NCBI RefSeq assembly: GCF_052857255.1
Contig: NC_135504.1
Coordinates: forward strand, 145,416,121 to 145,480,120
Source of the DNA: Amblyomma americanum
Taxonomy: Eukaryota > Arthropoda > Arachnida > Ixodida > Ixodidae
Direction of reading: 5' to 3'
DNA length: 64,000 bases
The position numbers and the translations under genes were made by a program. Position 1 is the first letter of the stretch; the number at the start of each line of letters is the position of its first letter. The notes below the pieces were generated by a model. That model worked only from the letters and a program-made list of their open reading frames with translations. It was not told the DNA's origin and searched no databases. Positions 33,701 to 46,825 of this stretch are shown one piece after another.

Positions 33701-35512
33701 CAGAACTGCGCGAAAACTTGTATTTCGGATCAAAACAACGGGATACATTGTTTTAGATCGAAACTAGCAAGATTCACGAGCATCAACTTTACGATTCGTC
33801 GAGGAGTAGACGAGAGAAAGGTGTAAACTTTTTCTCTCCGAACTGCGCGAAAACTTTTATTCTGGCTCAAAACAACGGGATACATCGTTTTAGATCGAAA
33901 ATAGCAAAATACATGAGCATCGATTTTACGAGTCGTCGAAGAGTAGACGAGAGAAAGGTGTAAACTTTTTCTCTCAGAACTGCGCGGAAACTTGTATTCC
34001 GGCTCAAAACAACGGGATACATCGTTTTAGATCGAAACTAGCAGGATTCACGAGCATCGATTTTACAAGTCTTCGAAGAGTAGACGAGAGAAAGGTGTAA
34101 ACTTTTTCTCTCAGAGCTGCGCGAAAACTTGTATTCCGGCTCAAAACAACGGGATACATCGGTTTAGATCGAAACTAGCAAGATTCACGAGCATCGATTT
34201 TACGAGTCCTCGAAGAGTAGACGAGAGAAAGGTGTAAACTTTTTCTCTCAGAACTGCGCGAAAACTTGTATTCCGGCTCAAAACAACGGGAAACATCGTT
34301 TTAGATCGAAACTAGCAAGATTCACGAGCATCGATTTTACGAGTCCTCGAATATAGACGAGAGAAAGGTGTAAACTTTTTCTCTCAGAACTGCGCGAAAA
34401 CTTGTATTTCGGATCAAAACAACGGGATACATTGTTTTAGATCGAAACTAGCAAGATTCACGAGCATCAACTTTACGATTCGTCGAGGAGTAGACGAGAG
34501 AAAGGTGTAAACTTTTTCTCTCCGAACTGCGCGAAAACTTTTATTCCGGCTCAAAACAACGGGATACATCGTTTTAGATCGAAAATAGCAAAATACATGA
34601 GCATCGATTTTACGAGTCGTCGAAGAGTAGACGAGAGAAAGGTGTAAACTTTTTCTCTCAGAACTGCGCGGAAACTTGTATTTCGGATAAAAAGAACGGG
34701 ATACATTGTTTTAGATCGAAACAAGCAAGATTCACGAGCATCGAATTTACGATTCGTCGAGGATTAGACGAGAGAAAGTTGTAAACTTTTTCTCTCCGAA
34801 CTGCGCGAAAAATTTATTCCGGCTCAAAACAACGGAATATATCCTTTTAGATCGAAACTAGCAAGATTCACGGGCATCGATTTTACGAGTCGTCGAAGAG
34901 TAGACGAGAGAAAGGTTTAAACTTTTTCTCTCAGAACTGCGCGAAAACTTGTATTCTGGCTCAAAACAACGGGATACATCGTTTTAGATCGAAACTAGCA
35001 AGATTCACGAGCATCGATTTTACGAGTCCTCGAAGAGTAGACGAGAGAAAGGTGTAAACTTTTTCTCTCAGAACTGCGCGAAAACTTGTATTTCGGATCA
35101 AAACAACGGGATACATTGTTTTAGATCGAAACTAGCAAGATTCACGAGCATCACCTTTACGATTCGTCGAGGAGCAGACGAGAGAAAGGTGTAAACTTTT
35201 TCTCTCCGAACTGCGCGAAAACTTTTATTCCGGCTCAAAACAACGGGATACACCGTTTTAGATCGAAAATAGCAAAATACATGAGCATCGATTTTACGAG
35301 TCGTCGAAGAGTAGACGAGAGAAAGGTGTAAACTTTTTCTCTCAGAACTGCGCGGAAACTTGTATTTAGGCTCAAAACAACGGGATACATCGTTTTAGAT
35401 CGAAACTAGCAAGATTCACGAGCATCGATTTTACGAGTCCTCGAAGAGTAGACGAGAGAAAGGTGTAAACTTTTTCTCTCAGAACTGCGCGAAAACTTGT
35501 ATTCCGGCTCAA
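30724..35512. repeat. Second copy of the 4.76-kb duplication
   Basis: It matches the first copy except for a four-monomer patch at about 31985-32540 (separate entry). Shared variants at the 4,789-bp offset after the deletion include GGAGCAGACG (near 30384 and 35173) and TATTTAGGCTC (near 30575 and 35364). The match ends near 35,510. From about 33 kb the same bases are also the first copy of the 4,517-bp duplication. Confidence 0.8.
31985..32540. repeat. Equal-length four-monomer replacement patch (B C D E)
   Basis: At the corresponding place in the sister copy (about 27220-27780) the series is J K L A; here it is B C D E. The offset is 4,764 bp on both sides of the patch (27097 to 31861 before, 27781 to 32545 after), so the replacement did not change length. 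The patch carries TATTCTGGCTC in a B monomer (32081) and CATCGGTTTAG, both also found in the B C D E series at about 33765-34320 (offset 1,780 bp). Confidence 0.8.
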
Positions 35513-37463
35513 AACAACGGGATACATCGTTTTAGATCGAAACTAGCAAGATTCACGAGCATCGATTTTACGAGTCCTCGAAGAGTAGACGAGAGAAAGG
35601 TGTAAACTTTTTCTCTCCGAACTGCGCGAAAACTTGTATTCCGGCTCAAAACAACGGGATACATCGTTTTGGATCGAAACTAGCAGGATTCACGAGCATC
35701 GATTTTAGAAGTCCTCGAAGAGTAGACGAGAGAAAGGTGTAAACGTTTTCTCTCATAACTGCGCGAAAACTTGTATTCTCGCACAAAACAACGGGATACA
35801 TCGTTTTAGGTCGAAACTAGCAAGATTCACGAGCATCGATTTTACAAGTCGTCGAATATAGACGAGAGAGAGGTGTAAACTTTTTCTCTCAGAACTGCGC
35901 GAAAACTTGTATTCCGGCTCAAAACAACGGGATACATCGTTTTAGATCGAAACTAGCAAGATTCACGAGCATCGATTTTACGAGTCCTCGAAGAGTAGAC
36001 GAGAGAAAGGTGTAAACTTTTTCTCTCAGAACTGCGCGAAAACTTGTATTTCGGATCAAAAGAACGGGATACATTGTTTTAGATCGAAACTAGCAAGATT
36101 CATGAGCATCGATTTTACGATTCGTCGAGGAGTAGACGAGAGAAAGGTGTAAACTTTTTCTCTCCGAACTGCGCGAAAACTTTTATTCCGGCTCAAAACA
36201 ACAGGATATATCCTTTTAGATCGAAACTAGCAAAATTCATGAGCATCAATTTTACGAGTCGTCGAAGAGTAGACGAGAGAAAGGTTTAAACTTTTTCTCT
36301 CAGAACTGCGCTAAAACTTGTATTCTGGCTCAAAACAACGGGATACATCGTTTTAGATCGAATCTAGCAAGATTCACGAGCATCGATTACACAAGTCTTC
36401 GAAGAGTAAACGAGAGAAAGGTGTACACTTTTTCTCTCAGAACTGCGCGAAAACTTGTATTCCGGCTCAAAACAACGGGATACACCGTTTTAGATCGAAA
36501 CTAGCAAGATTCACGAGCATCGATTTTACGAGTTCTCGAAGAGTAGACGAGAGAAAGGTGTAAACTTTTTCTCTCAGAACTGCGCGAAAACTTGTATTTC
36601 GGATCAAAACAACGGGATACATTGTTTTAGATCGAAACTAGCAAGATTCACGAGCATCAACTTTACGATTCGTCGAGGAGTAGACGAGAGAAAGGTGTAA
36701 ACTTTTTCTCTCCGAACTGCGCGAAAACTTTTATTCCGGCTCAAAACAACGGGATACATCGTTTTAGATCGAAAATAGCAAAATACATGAGCATCGATTT
36801 TACGAGTCGTCGAAGAGTAGACGAGAGAAAGGTGTAAACTTTTTCTCTCAGAACTGCGCGGAAACTTGTATTCCGGCTCAAAACAACGGGATACATCGTT
36901 TTAGATCAAAACTAGCAGGATTCACGAGCATCGATTTTACAAGTCTTCGAAGAGTAGACGAGAGAAAGGTGTAAACTTTTTCTCTCAGAGCTGCGCGAAA
37001 ACTTGTATTCCGGCTCAAAACAACGGGATACATCGTTTTAGATCGAAACTAGCAAAATACATGAGCATCGATTATACGAGTCGTCGAAGAGTAGACGAGA
37101 GAAAGGTGTAAACTTTTTCTCTCAGAACTGCGCGGAAACTTGTATTCCGGCTCAAAACAACGGGATACATCGTTTTAGATCGAAACTAGCAGGATTCACA
37201 AGCATCGATTTTACAAGTCTTCGAAGAGTAGACGAGAGAAAGGTGTAAAATTTTTCTCTCAGAGCTGCGCGAAAACTTGTATTCCGGCTCAAAACAACGG
37301 GATACATCGTTTTAGATCGAAACTAGCAAGATTCACGAGCATCGATTTTACGAGTCCTCGAAGAGTAGACGAGAGAAAGGTGTAAACTTTTTCTCTCCGA
37401 ACTGCGCGAAAACTTGTATTCCGGCTCAAAACAACGGGATACATCGTTTTGGATCGAAACTAG
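32947..37463. repeat. First copy of a 4,517-bp, 33-monomer tandem duplication
   Basis: Order P Q R S T A B C D E F B G H I A M C E N O P Q R S T A B C D C D N. It aligns with 37464-41980 at a constant 4,517 bp. Shared private variants: TCCTCTAAGAG (33111 and 37628), GACGAGAGAGAGG (35861 and 40378), AGTTCTCGAAG (36531 and 41048) and ATTATACGAG (37071 and 41588). The few differences include AACGAGATAC near 33464 and AACAGCGCG near 33018. Confidence 0.88.
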
Positions 37464-40400
37464 CAAGATTCACGAGCATCAATTTTACAAGTCGTCGAAT
37501 ATAGACGAGAGAAAGGTGTAAACTTTTTCTCTCAGAACTGCGCGAAAACTTGTATTCCGGCTCAAAACAACGGGATACATCGTTTTAGATCGAAACTAGC
37601 AAGATTCACGAGCATCGATTTTACGAGTCCTCTAAGAGTAGACGAGAGAAAGGTGTAAACTTTTTCTCTCAGAACTGCGCGAAAACTTGTATTTCGGATC
37701 AAAAGTACGGGATACATTATTTTAGATCGAAACTAGCAAGATTCATGAGCATCGATTTTACGATTCGTCGAGGAGTAGACGAGAGAAAGGTGTAAACTTT
37801 TTCTCTCCGAACTGCGCGAAAACTTTTATTCCGGCTCAAAACAACAGGATATATCCTTTTAGATCGAAACTAGCAAAATTCATGAGCATCAATTTTACGA
37901 GTCTTCGAAGAGTAGACGAGAGAAAGGTTTAAACTTTTTCTCTCAGAACTGCGCGAAAACTTGTATTCTGGCTCAAAACAACGGGATACATCGTTTTAGA
38001 TCGAATCTAGCAAGATTCACGAGCATCGATTACACAAGTCTTCGAAGAGTAAACGAGAGAAAGGTGTACACTTTTTCTCTCAGAACTGCGTGAAAACTTG
38101 TATTCCGGCTCAAAACAACGGGATACACCGTTTTAGATCGAAACTAGCAAGATTCACGAGCATCGATTTTACGAGTCCTCGAAGAGTAGACGAGAGAAAG
38201 GTGTAAACTTTTTCTCTCAGAACTGCGCGAAAACTTGTATTTCGGATCAAAACAACGGGATACATTGTTTTAGATCGAAACTAGCAAGATTCACGAGCAT
38301 CAACTTTACGATTCGTCGAGGAGTAGACGAGAGAAAGGTGTAAACCTTTTCTCTCCGAACTGCGCGAAAACTTTTATTCTGGCTCAAAACAACGGGATAC
38401 ATCGTTTTAGATCGAAAATAGCAAAATACATGAGCATCGATTTTACGAGTCGTCGAAGAGTAGACGAGAGAAAGGTGTAAACTTTTTCTCTCAGAACTGC
38501 GCGGAAACTTGTATTCCGGCTCAAAACAACGGGATACATCGTTTTAGATCGAAACTAGCAGGATTCACGAGCATCGATTTTACAAGTCTTCGAAGAGTAG
38601 ACGAGAGAAAGGTGTAAACTTTTTCTCTCAGAGCTGCGCGAAAACTTGTATTCCGGCTCAAAACAACGGGATACATCGGTTTAGATCGAAACTAGCAAGA
38701 TTCACGAGCATCGATTTTACGAGTCCTCGAAGAGTAGACGAGAGAAAGGTGTAAACTTTTTCTCTCAGAACTGCGCGAAAACTTGTATTCCGGCTCAAAA
38801 CAACGGGAAACATCGTTTTAGATCGAAACTAGCAAGATTCACGAGCATCGATTTTACGAGTCCTCGAATATAGACGAGAGAAAGGTGTAAACTTTTTCTC
38901 TCAGAACTGCGCGAAAACTTGTATTTCGGATCAAAACAACGGGATACATTGTTTTAGATCGAAACTAGCAAGATTCACGAGCATCAACTTTACGATTCGT
39001 CGAGGAGTAGACGAGAGAAAGGTGTAAACTTTTTCTCTCCGAACTGCGCGAAAACTTTTATTCCGGCTCAAAACAACGGGATACATCGTTTTAGATCGAA
39101 AATAGCAAAATACATGAGCATCGATTTTACGAGTCGTCGAAGAGTAGACGAGAGAAAGGTGTAAACTTTTTCTCTCAGAACTGCGCGGAAACTTGTATTT
39201 CGGATAAAAAGAACGGGATACATTGTTTTAGATCGAAACAAGCAAGATTCACGAGCATCGAATTTACGATTCGTCGAGGATTAGACGAGAGAAAGTTGTA
39301 AACTTTTTCTCTCCGAACTGCGCGAAAAATTTATTCCGGCTCAAAACAACGGAATATATCCTTTTAGATCGAAACTAGCAAGATTCACGGGCATCGATTT
39401 TACGAGTCGTCGAAGAGTAGACGAGAGAAAGGTTTAAACTTTTTCTCTCAGAACTGCGCGAAAACTTGTATTCTGGCTCAAAACAACGGGATACATCGTT
39501 TTAGATCGAAACTAGCAAGATTCACGAGCATCGATTTTACGAGTCCTCGAAGAGTAGACGAGAGAAAGGTGTAAACTTTTTCTCTCAGAACTGCGCGAAA
39601 ACTTGTATTTCGGATCAAAACAACGGGATACATTGTTTTAGATCGAAACTAGCAAGATTCACGAGCATCACCTTTACGATTCGTCGAGGAGCAGACGAGA
39701 GAAAGGTGTAAACTTTTTCTCTCCGAACTGCGCGAAAACTTTTATTCCGGCTCAAAACAACGGGATACACCGTTTTAGATCGAAAATAGCAAAATACATG
39801 AGCATCGATTTTACGAGTCGTCGAAGAGTAGACGAGAGAAAGGTGTAAACTTTTTCTCTCAGAACTGCGCGGAAACTTGTATTTAGGCTCAAAACAACGG
39901 GATACATCGTTTTAGATCGAAACTAGCAAGATTCACGAGCATCGATTTTACGAGTCCTCGAAGAGTAGACGAGAGAAAGGTGTAAACTTTTTCTCTCAGA
40001 ACTGCGCGAAAACTTGTATTCCGGCTCAAAACAACGGGATACATCGTTTTAGATCGAAACTAGCAAGATTCACGAGCATCGATTTTACGAGTCCTCGAAG
40101 AGTAGACGAGAGAAAGGTGTAAACTTTTTCTCTCCGAACTGCGCGAAAACTTGTATTCCGGCTCAAAACAACGGGATACATCGTTTTGGATCGAAACTAG
40201 CAGGATTCACGAGCATCGATTTTAGAAGTCCTCGAAGAGTAGACGAGAGAAAGGTGTAAACGTTTTCTCTCATAACTGCGCGAAAACTTGTATTCTCGCA
40301 CAAAACAACGGGATACATCGTTTTAGGTCGAAACTAGCAAGATTCACGAGCATCGATTTTACAAGTCGTCGAATATAGACGAGAGAGAGGTGTAAACTTT

Positions 40401-41980
40401 TTCTCTCAGAACTGCGCGAAAACTTGTATTCCGGCTCAAAACAACGGGATACATCGTTTTAGATCGAAACTAGCAAGATTCACGAGCATCGATTTTACGA
40501 GTCCTCGAAGAGTAGACGAGAGAAAGGTGTAAACTTTTTCTCTCAGAACTGCGCGAAAACTTGTATTTCGGATCAAAAGAACGGGATACATTGTTTTAGA
40601 TCGAAACTAGCAAGATTCATGAGCATCGATTTTACGATTCGTCGAGGAGTAGACGAGAGAAAGGTGTAAACTTTTTCTCTCCGAACTGCGCGAAAACTTT
40701 TATTCCGGCTCAAAACAACAGGATATATCCTTTTAGATCGAAACTAGCAAAATTCATGAGCATCAATTTTACGAGTCGTCGAAGAGTAGACGAGAGAAAG
40801 GTTTAAACTTTTTCTCTCAGAACTGCGCTAAAACTTGTATTCTGGCTCAAAACAACGGGATACATCGTTTTAGATCGAATCTAGCAAGATTCACGAGCAT
40901 CGATTACACAAGTCTTCGAAGAGTAAACGAGAGAAAGGTGTACACTTTTTCTCTCAGAACTGCGCGAAAACTTGTATTCCGGCTCAAAACAACGGGATAC
41001 ACCGTTTTAGATCGAAACTAGCAAGATTCACGAGCATCGATTTTACGAGTTCTCGAAGAGTAGACGAGAGAAAGGTGTAAACTTTTTCTCTCAGAACTGC
41101 GCGAAAACTTGTATTTCGGATCAAAACAACGGGATACATTGTTTTAGATCGAAACTAGCAAGATTCACGAGCATCAACTTTACGATTCGTCGAGGAGTAG
41201 ACGAGAGAAAGGTGTAAACTTTTTCTCTCCGAACTGCGCGAAAACTTTTATTCCGGCTCAAAACAACGGGATACATCGTTTTAGATCGAAAATAGCAAAA
41301 TACATGAGCATCGATTTTACGAGTCGTCGAAGAGTAGACGAGAGAAAGGTGTAAACTTTTTCTCTCAGAACTGCGCGGAAACTTGTATTCCGGCTCAAAA
41401 CAACGGGATACATCGTTTTAGATCAAAACTAGCAGGATTCACGAGCATCGATTTTACAAGTCTTCGAAGAGTAGACGAGAGAAAGGTGTAAACTTTTTCT
41501 CTCAGAGCTGCGCGAAAACTTGTATTCCGGCTCAAAACAACGGGATACATCGTTTTAGATCGAAACTAGCAAAATACATGAGCATCGATTATACGAGTCG
41601 TCGAAGAGTAGACGAGAGAAAGGTGTAAACTTTTTCTCTCAGAACTGCGCGGAAACTTGTATTCCGGCTCAAAACAACGGGATACATCGTTTTAGATCGA
41701 AACTAGCAGGATTCACAAGCATCGATTTTACAAGTCTTCGAAGAGTAGACGAGAGAAAGGTGTAAAATTTTTCTCTCAGAGCTGCGCGAAAACTTGTATT
41801 CCGGCTCAAAACAACGGGATACATCGTTTTAGATCGAAACTAGCAAGATTCACGAGCATCGATTTTACGAGTCCTCGAAGAGTAGACGAGAGAAAGGTGT
41901 AAACTTTTTCTCTCCGAACTGCGCGAAAACTTGTATTCCGGCTCAAAACAACGGGATACATCGTTTTGGATCGAAACTAG
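37464..41980. repeat. Second copy of the 33-monomer, 4,517-bp duplication
   Basis: It is near-identical to the preceding copy with no length change over 4.5 kb. One private difference is GTAAACCTTTTC near 38343. The copy ends where the N-type monomer runs into CATCAATTTTACGATTCG (R-like, about 41995) instead of P. Confidence 0.88.
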
Positions 41981-42049
41981 CAAGATTCACGAGCATCAAT
42001 TTTACGATTCGTCGAGGAGTAGACGAGAGAAAGGTGTAAACTTTTTCTC

Positions 42050-43230
42050 TCCGAACTGCGCGAAAACTTTTATTCCGGCTCAAAACAACAGGATATATCC
42101 TTTTAGATCGAAACTAGCAAAATTCATGAGCATCGATTTTACGAGTCGTCGAAGAGTAGACGAGAGAAAGGTTTAAACTTTTTCTCTCAGAACTGCGCGA
42201 AAACTTTTATTCCGGCTCAAAACAACAGGATATATCCTTTTAGATCGAAACTAGCAAAATTCATGAGCATCAATTTTACGAGTCGTCGAAGAGTAGACGA
42301 GAGAAAGGTTTAAACTTTTTCTCTCAGAACTGCGCTAAAACTTGTATTCTGGCTCAAAACAACGGGATACATCGTTTTAGATCGAATCTAGCAAGATTCA
42401 CGAGCATCGATTACACAAGTCTTCGAAGAGTAAACGAGAGAAAGGTGTACACTTTTTCTCTCAGAACTGCGCGAAAACTTGTATTCCGGCTCAAAACAAC
42501 GGGATACACCGTTTTAGATCGAAACTAGCAAGATTCACGAGCATCGATTTTACGAGTCGTCGAAGAGTAGACGAGAGAAAGGTTTAAACTTTTTCTCTCA
42601 GAACTGCGCGAAAACTTGTATTCTGGCTCAAAACAACGGGATACATCGTTTTAGATCGAATCTAGCAATATTCACGAGCATCGATTACACAAGTCTTCGA
42701 AGAGTAAACGAGAGAAAGGTGTACACTTTTTCTCTCTGAACTGCGCGAAAACTTTTATTCCGGCTCAAAACAACAGGATATATCCTTTTAGATCGAAACT
42801 AGCAAAATTCATGAGCATCGATTTTACGAGTCGTCGAAGAGTAGACGAGAGAAAGGTTTAAACTTTTTCTCTCAGAACTGCGCGAAAACTTTTATTCCGG
42901 CTCAAAACAACAGGATATATCCTTTTAGATCGAAACTAGCAAAATTCATGAGCATCAATTTTACGAGTCGTCGAAGAGTAGACGAGAGAAAGGTTTAAAC
43001 TTTTTCTCTCAGAACTGCGCTAAAACTTGTATTCTGGCTCAAAACAACGGGATACATCGTTTTAGATCGAATCTAGCAAGATTCACGAGCATCGATTACA
43101 CAAGTCTTCGAAGAGTAAACGAGAGAAAGGTGTACACTTTTTCTCTCAGAACTGCGCGAAAACTTGTATTCCGGCTCAAAACAACGGGATACACCGTTTT
43201 AGATCGAAACTAGCAAGATTCACGAGCATC
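42050..43230. repeat. 685-bp five-monomer tandem duplication rich in R and S monomers
   Basis: TATATCC of the R monomers lies at 42094, 42231, 42779 and 42916. This gives two adjacent R pairs 685 bp apart. Each is followed by S and T; between them a second GGTTTAAAC monomer and T occur. The first R-R pair is itself a one-monomer duplication. Unique point changes include AGCAATATTC near 42668 and CTCTCTGAACTG near 42733. Confidence 0.75.
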
Positions 43231-43539
43231 GATTTTACGAGTCCTCGAAGAGTAGACGAGAGAAAGGTGTAAACTTTTTCTCTCAGAACTGCGCGAAAAC
43301 TTGTATTTCGGATCAAAACAACGGGATACATTGTTTTAGATCGAAACTAGCAAGATTCACGAGCATCAACTTTACGATTCGTCGAGGAGTAGACGAGAGA
43401 AAGGTGTAAAATTTTTCTCTCCGAACTGCGCGAAAACTTTTATTCCGGCTCAAAACAACGGGATACATCGTTTTAGATCGAAAATAGCAAAATACATGAG
43501 CATCGATTTTACGAGTCGTCGAAGAGTAGACGAGAGAAA

Positions 43540-46500
43540 GGTGTAAACTTTTTCTCTCAGAACTGCGCGGAAACTTGTATTCCGGCTCAAAACAACGGGA
43601 TACATCGTTTTAGATCGAAACTAGCAGGATTCACGAGCATCGATTTTACAAGTCTTCGAAGAGTAGACGAGAGAAAGGTGTAAACTTTTTCTCTCAGAGC
43701 TGCGCGAAAACTTGTATTCCGGCTCAAAACAACGGGATACATCGTTTTAGATCGAAACTAGCAAAATACATGAGCATCGATTTTACGAGTCGTCGAAGAG
43801 TAGACGAGAGAAAGGTGTAAACTTTTTCTCTCAGAACTGCGCGGAAACTTGTATTCCGGCTCAAAACAACGGGATACATCGTTTTAGATCGAAACTAGCA
43901 GGATTCACGAGCATCGATTTTACAAGTCTTCGAAGAGTAGACGAGAGAAAGGTGTAAACTTTTTCTCTCAGAGCTGCGCGAAAACTTGTATTCCGGCTCA
44001 AAACAACGGGATACATCGTTTTAGATCGAAACTAGCAAGATTCACGAGCATCGATTTTACGAGTCCTCGAAGAGTAGACGAGAGAAAGGTGTAAACTTTT
44101 TCTCTCCGAACTGCGCGAAAACTTGTATTCCGGCTCAAAACAACGGGATACATCGTTTTGGATCGAAACTAGCAAGATTCACGAGCATCAATTTTACGAT
44201 TCGTCGAGGAGTAGACGAGAGAAAGGTGTAAACTTTTTCTCTCCGAACTGCGCGAAAACTTTTATTCCGGCTCAAAACAACAGGATATATCCTTTTAGAT
44301 CGAAACTAGCAAAATTCATGAGCATCGATTTTACGAGTCGTCGAAGAGTAGACGAGAGAAAGGTTTAAACTTTTTCTCTCAGAACTGCGCGAAAACTTGT
44401 ATTCTGGCTCAAAACAACGGGATACATCGTTTTAGATCGAATCTAGCAAGATTCACGAGCATCAATTACACAAGTCTTCGAAGAGTAGACGAGAGAAAGG
44501 TGTACACTTTTTCTCTCAGAACTGCGCGAAAACTTGTATTCCGGCTCAAAACAACGGGATACATCGTTTTAGATCGAAACTAGCAAGATTCACGAGCATC
44601 GATTTTACGAGTCCTCGAAGAGTAGACGAGAGAAAGGTGTAAACTTTTTCTCTCAGAACTGCGCGAAAACTTGTATTCCGGCTCAAAACAACGGGATACA
44701 TCGTTTTAGATCGAAAATAGCAAAATACATGAGCATCGATTTTACGAGTCGTCGAAGAGTATACGAGAGAAAGGTGTAAAATTTTTCTCTCAGAACTGCG
44801 CGAAAACTTGTATTCCGGCTCAAAACAACGGGATACATCGTTTTAGATCGAAACTAGCAAGATTCACGAGCATCGATTTCACGAGTCCTCGAAGAGTAGA
44901 CGAGAGAAAGGTGTAAACTTTTTCTCTCAGAACTGCGCGAAAACTTGTATTCCGGCTCAAAACAACGGGAAACATCGTTTTAGATCGAAACTAGCAAGAT
45001 TCACGAGCATCGATTTTACGAGTCCTCGAATATAGACGAGAGAAAGGTGTAAACTTTTTCTCTCAGAACTGCGCGAAAACTTGTATTTCGGATCAAAACA
45101 ACGGGATACATTGTTTTAGATCGAAGCTAGCAAGATTCACGAGCATCAACTTTACGATTCGTCGAGGAGTAGACGAGAGAAAGGTGTAAACTTTTTCTCT
45201 CAGAACTGCGCGGAAACTTGTATTCCGGCTCAAAACAACGGGATACATCGTTTTAGATCGAAACTAGCAGGATTCACGAGCATCGATTTTACAAGTCTTC
45301 GAAGAGTAGACGAGAGAAAGGTGTAAACTTTTTCTCTCAGAGCTGCGCGAAAACTTGTATTCCGGCTCAAAACAACGGGATACATCGTTTTAGATCGAAA
45401 CTAGCAAAATACATGAGCATCGATTTTACGAGTCGTCGAAGAGTAGACGAGAGAAAGGTGTAAACTTTTTCTCTCAGAACTGCGCGGAAACTTGTATTCC
45501 TGCTCAAAACAACGGGATACATCGTTTTAGATCGAAACTAGCAGGATTCACGAGCATCGATTTTACAAGTCTTCGAAGAGTAGACGAGAGAAAGGTGTAA
45601 ACTTTTTCTCTCAGAGCTGCGCGAAAACTTGTATTCCGGCTCAAAACAACGGGATACATCGTTTTAGATCGAAACTAGCAAGATTCACGAGCATCGATTT
45701 TACGAGTCCTCGAAGAGTAGACGAGAGAAAGGTGTAAACTTTTTCTCTCCGAACTGCGCGAAAACTTGTATTCCGGCTCAAAACAACGGGATACATCGTT
45801 TTGGATCGAAACTAGCAAGATTCACGAGCATCAATTTTACGATTCGTCGAGGAGTAGACGAGAGAAAGGTGTAAACTTTTTCTCTCCGAACTGCGCGAAA
45901 ACTTTTATTCCGGCTCAAAACAACAGGATATATCCTTTTAGATCGAAACTAGCAAAATTCATGAGCATCGATTTTACGAGTCGTCGAAGAGTAGACGAGA
46001 GAAAGGTTTAAACTTTTTCTCTCAGAACTGCGCGAAAACTTGTATTCTGGCTCAAAACAACGGGATACATCGTTTTAGATCGAATCTAGCAAGATTCACG
46101 AGCATCAATTACACAAGTCTTCGAAGAGTAGACGAGAGAAAGGTGTACACTTTTTCTCTCAGAACTGCGCGAAAACTTGTATTCCGGCTCAAAACAACGG
46201 GATACATCGTTTTAGATCGAAACTAGCAAGATTCACGAGCATCGATTTTACGAGTCCTCGAAGAGTAGACGAGAGAAAGGTGTAAACTTTTTCTCTCAGA
46301 ACTGCGCGAAAACTTGTATTCCGGCTCAAAACAACGGGATACATCGTTTTAGATCGAAAATAGCAAAATACATGAGCATCGATTTTACGAGTCGTCGAAG
46401 AGTATACGAGAGAAAGGTGTAAAATTTTTCTCTCAGAACTGCGCGAAAACTTGTATTCCGGCTCAAAACAACGGGATACATCGTTTTAGATCGAAACTAG

Positions 46501-46825
46501 CAAGATTCACGAGCATCGATTTCACGAGTCCTCGAAGAGTAGACGAGAGAAAGGTGTAAACTTTTTCTCTCAGAACTGCGCGAAAACTTGTATTCCGGCT
46601 CAAAACAACGGGAAACATCGTTTTAGATCGAAACTAGCAAGATTCACGAGCATCGATTTTACGAGTCCTCGAATATAGACGAGAGAAAGGTGTAAACTTT
46701 TTCTCTCAGAACTGCGCGAAAACTTGTATTTCGGATCAAAACAACGGGATACATTGTTTTAGATCGAAGCTAGCAAGATTCACGAGCATCAACTTTACGA
46801 TTCGTCGAGGAGTAGACGAGAGAAA
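43540..46825. repeat. 1,643-bp (12-monomer) tandem duplication, two copies
   Basis: Copy 1 is about 43540-45182 and copy 2 about 45183-46825. Shared private variants at an offset of 1,643 bp: AGTATACGAG (44758 and 46401), GATTTCACGAG (about 44875 and 46518) and TCGAAGCTAG (45121 and 46764). At the internal junction (about 45190) a B 5' end is joined to a C body (CTCAG, GCGCGGAAAC). One private change is ATTCCTGCTC near 45497 in copy 2. Confidence 0.85.
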
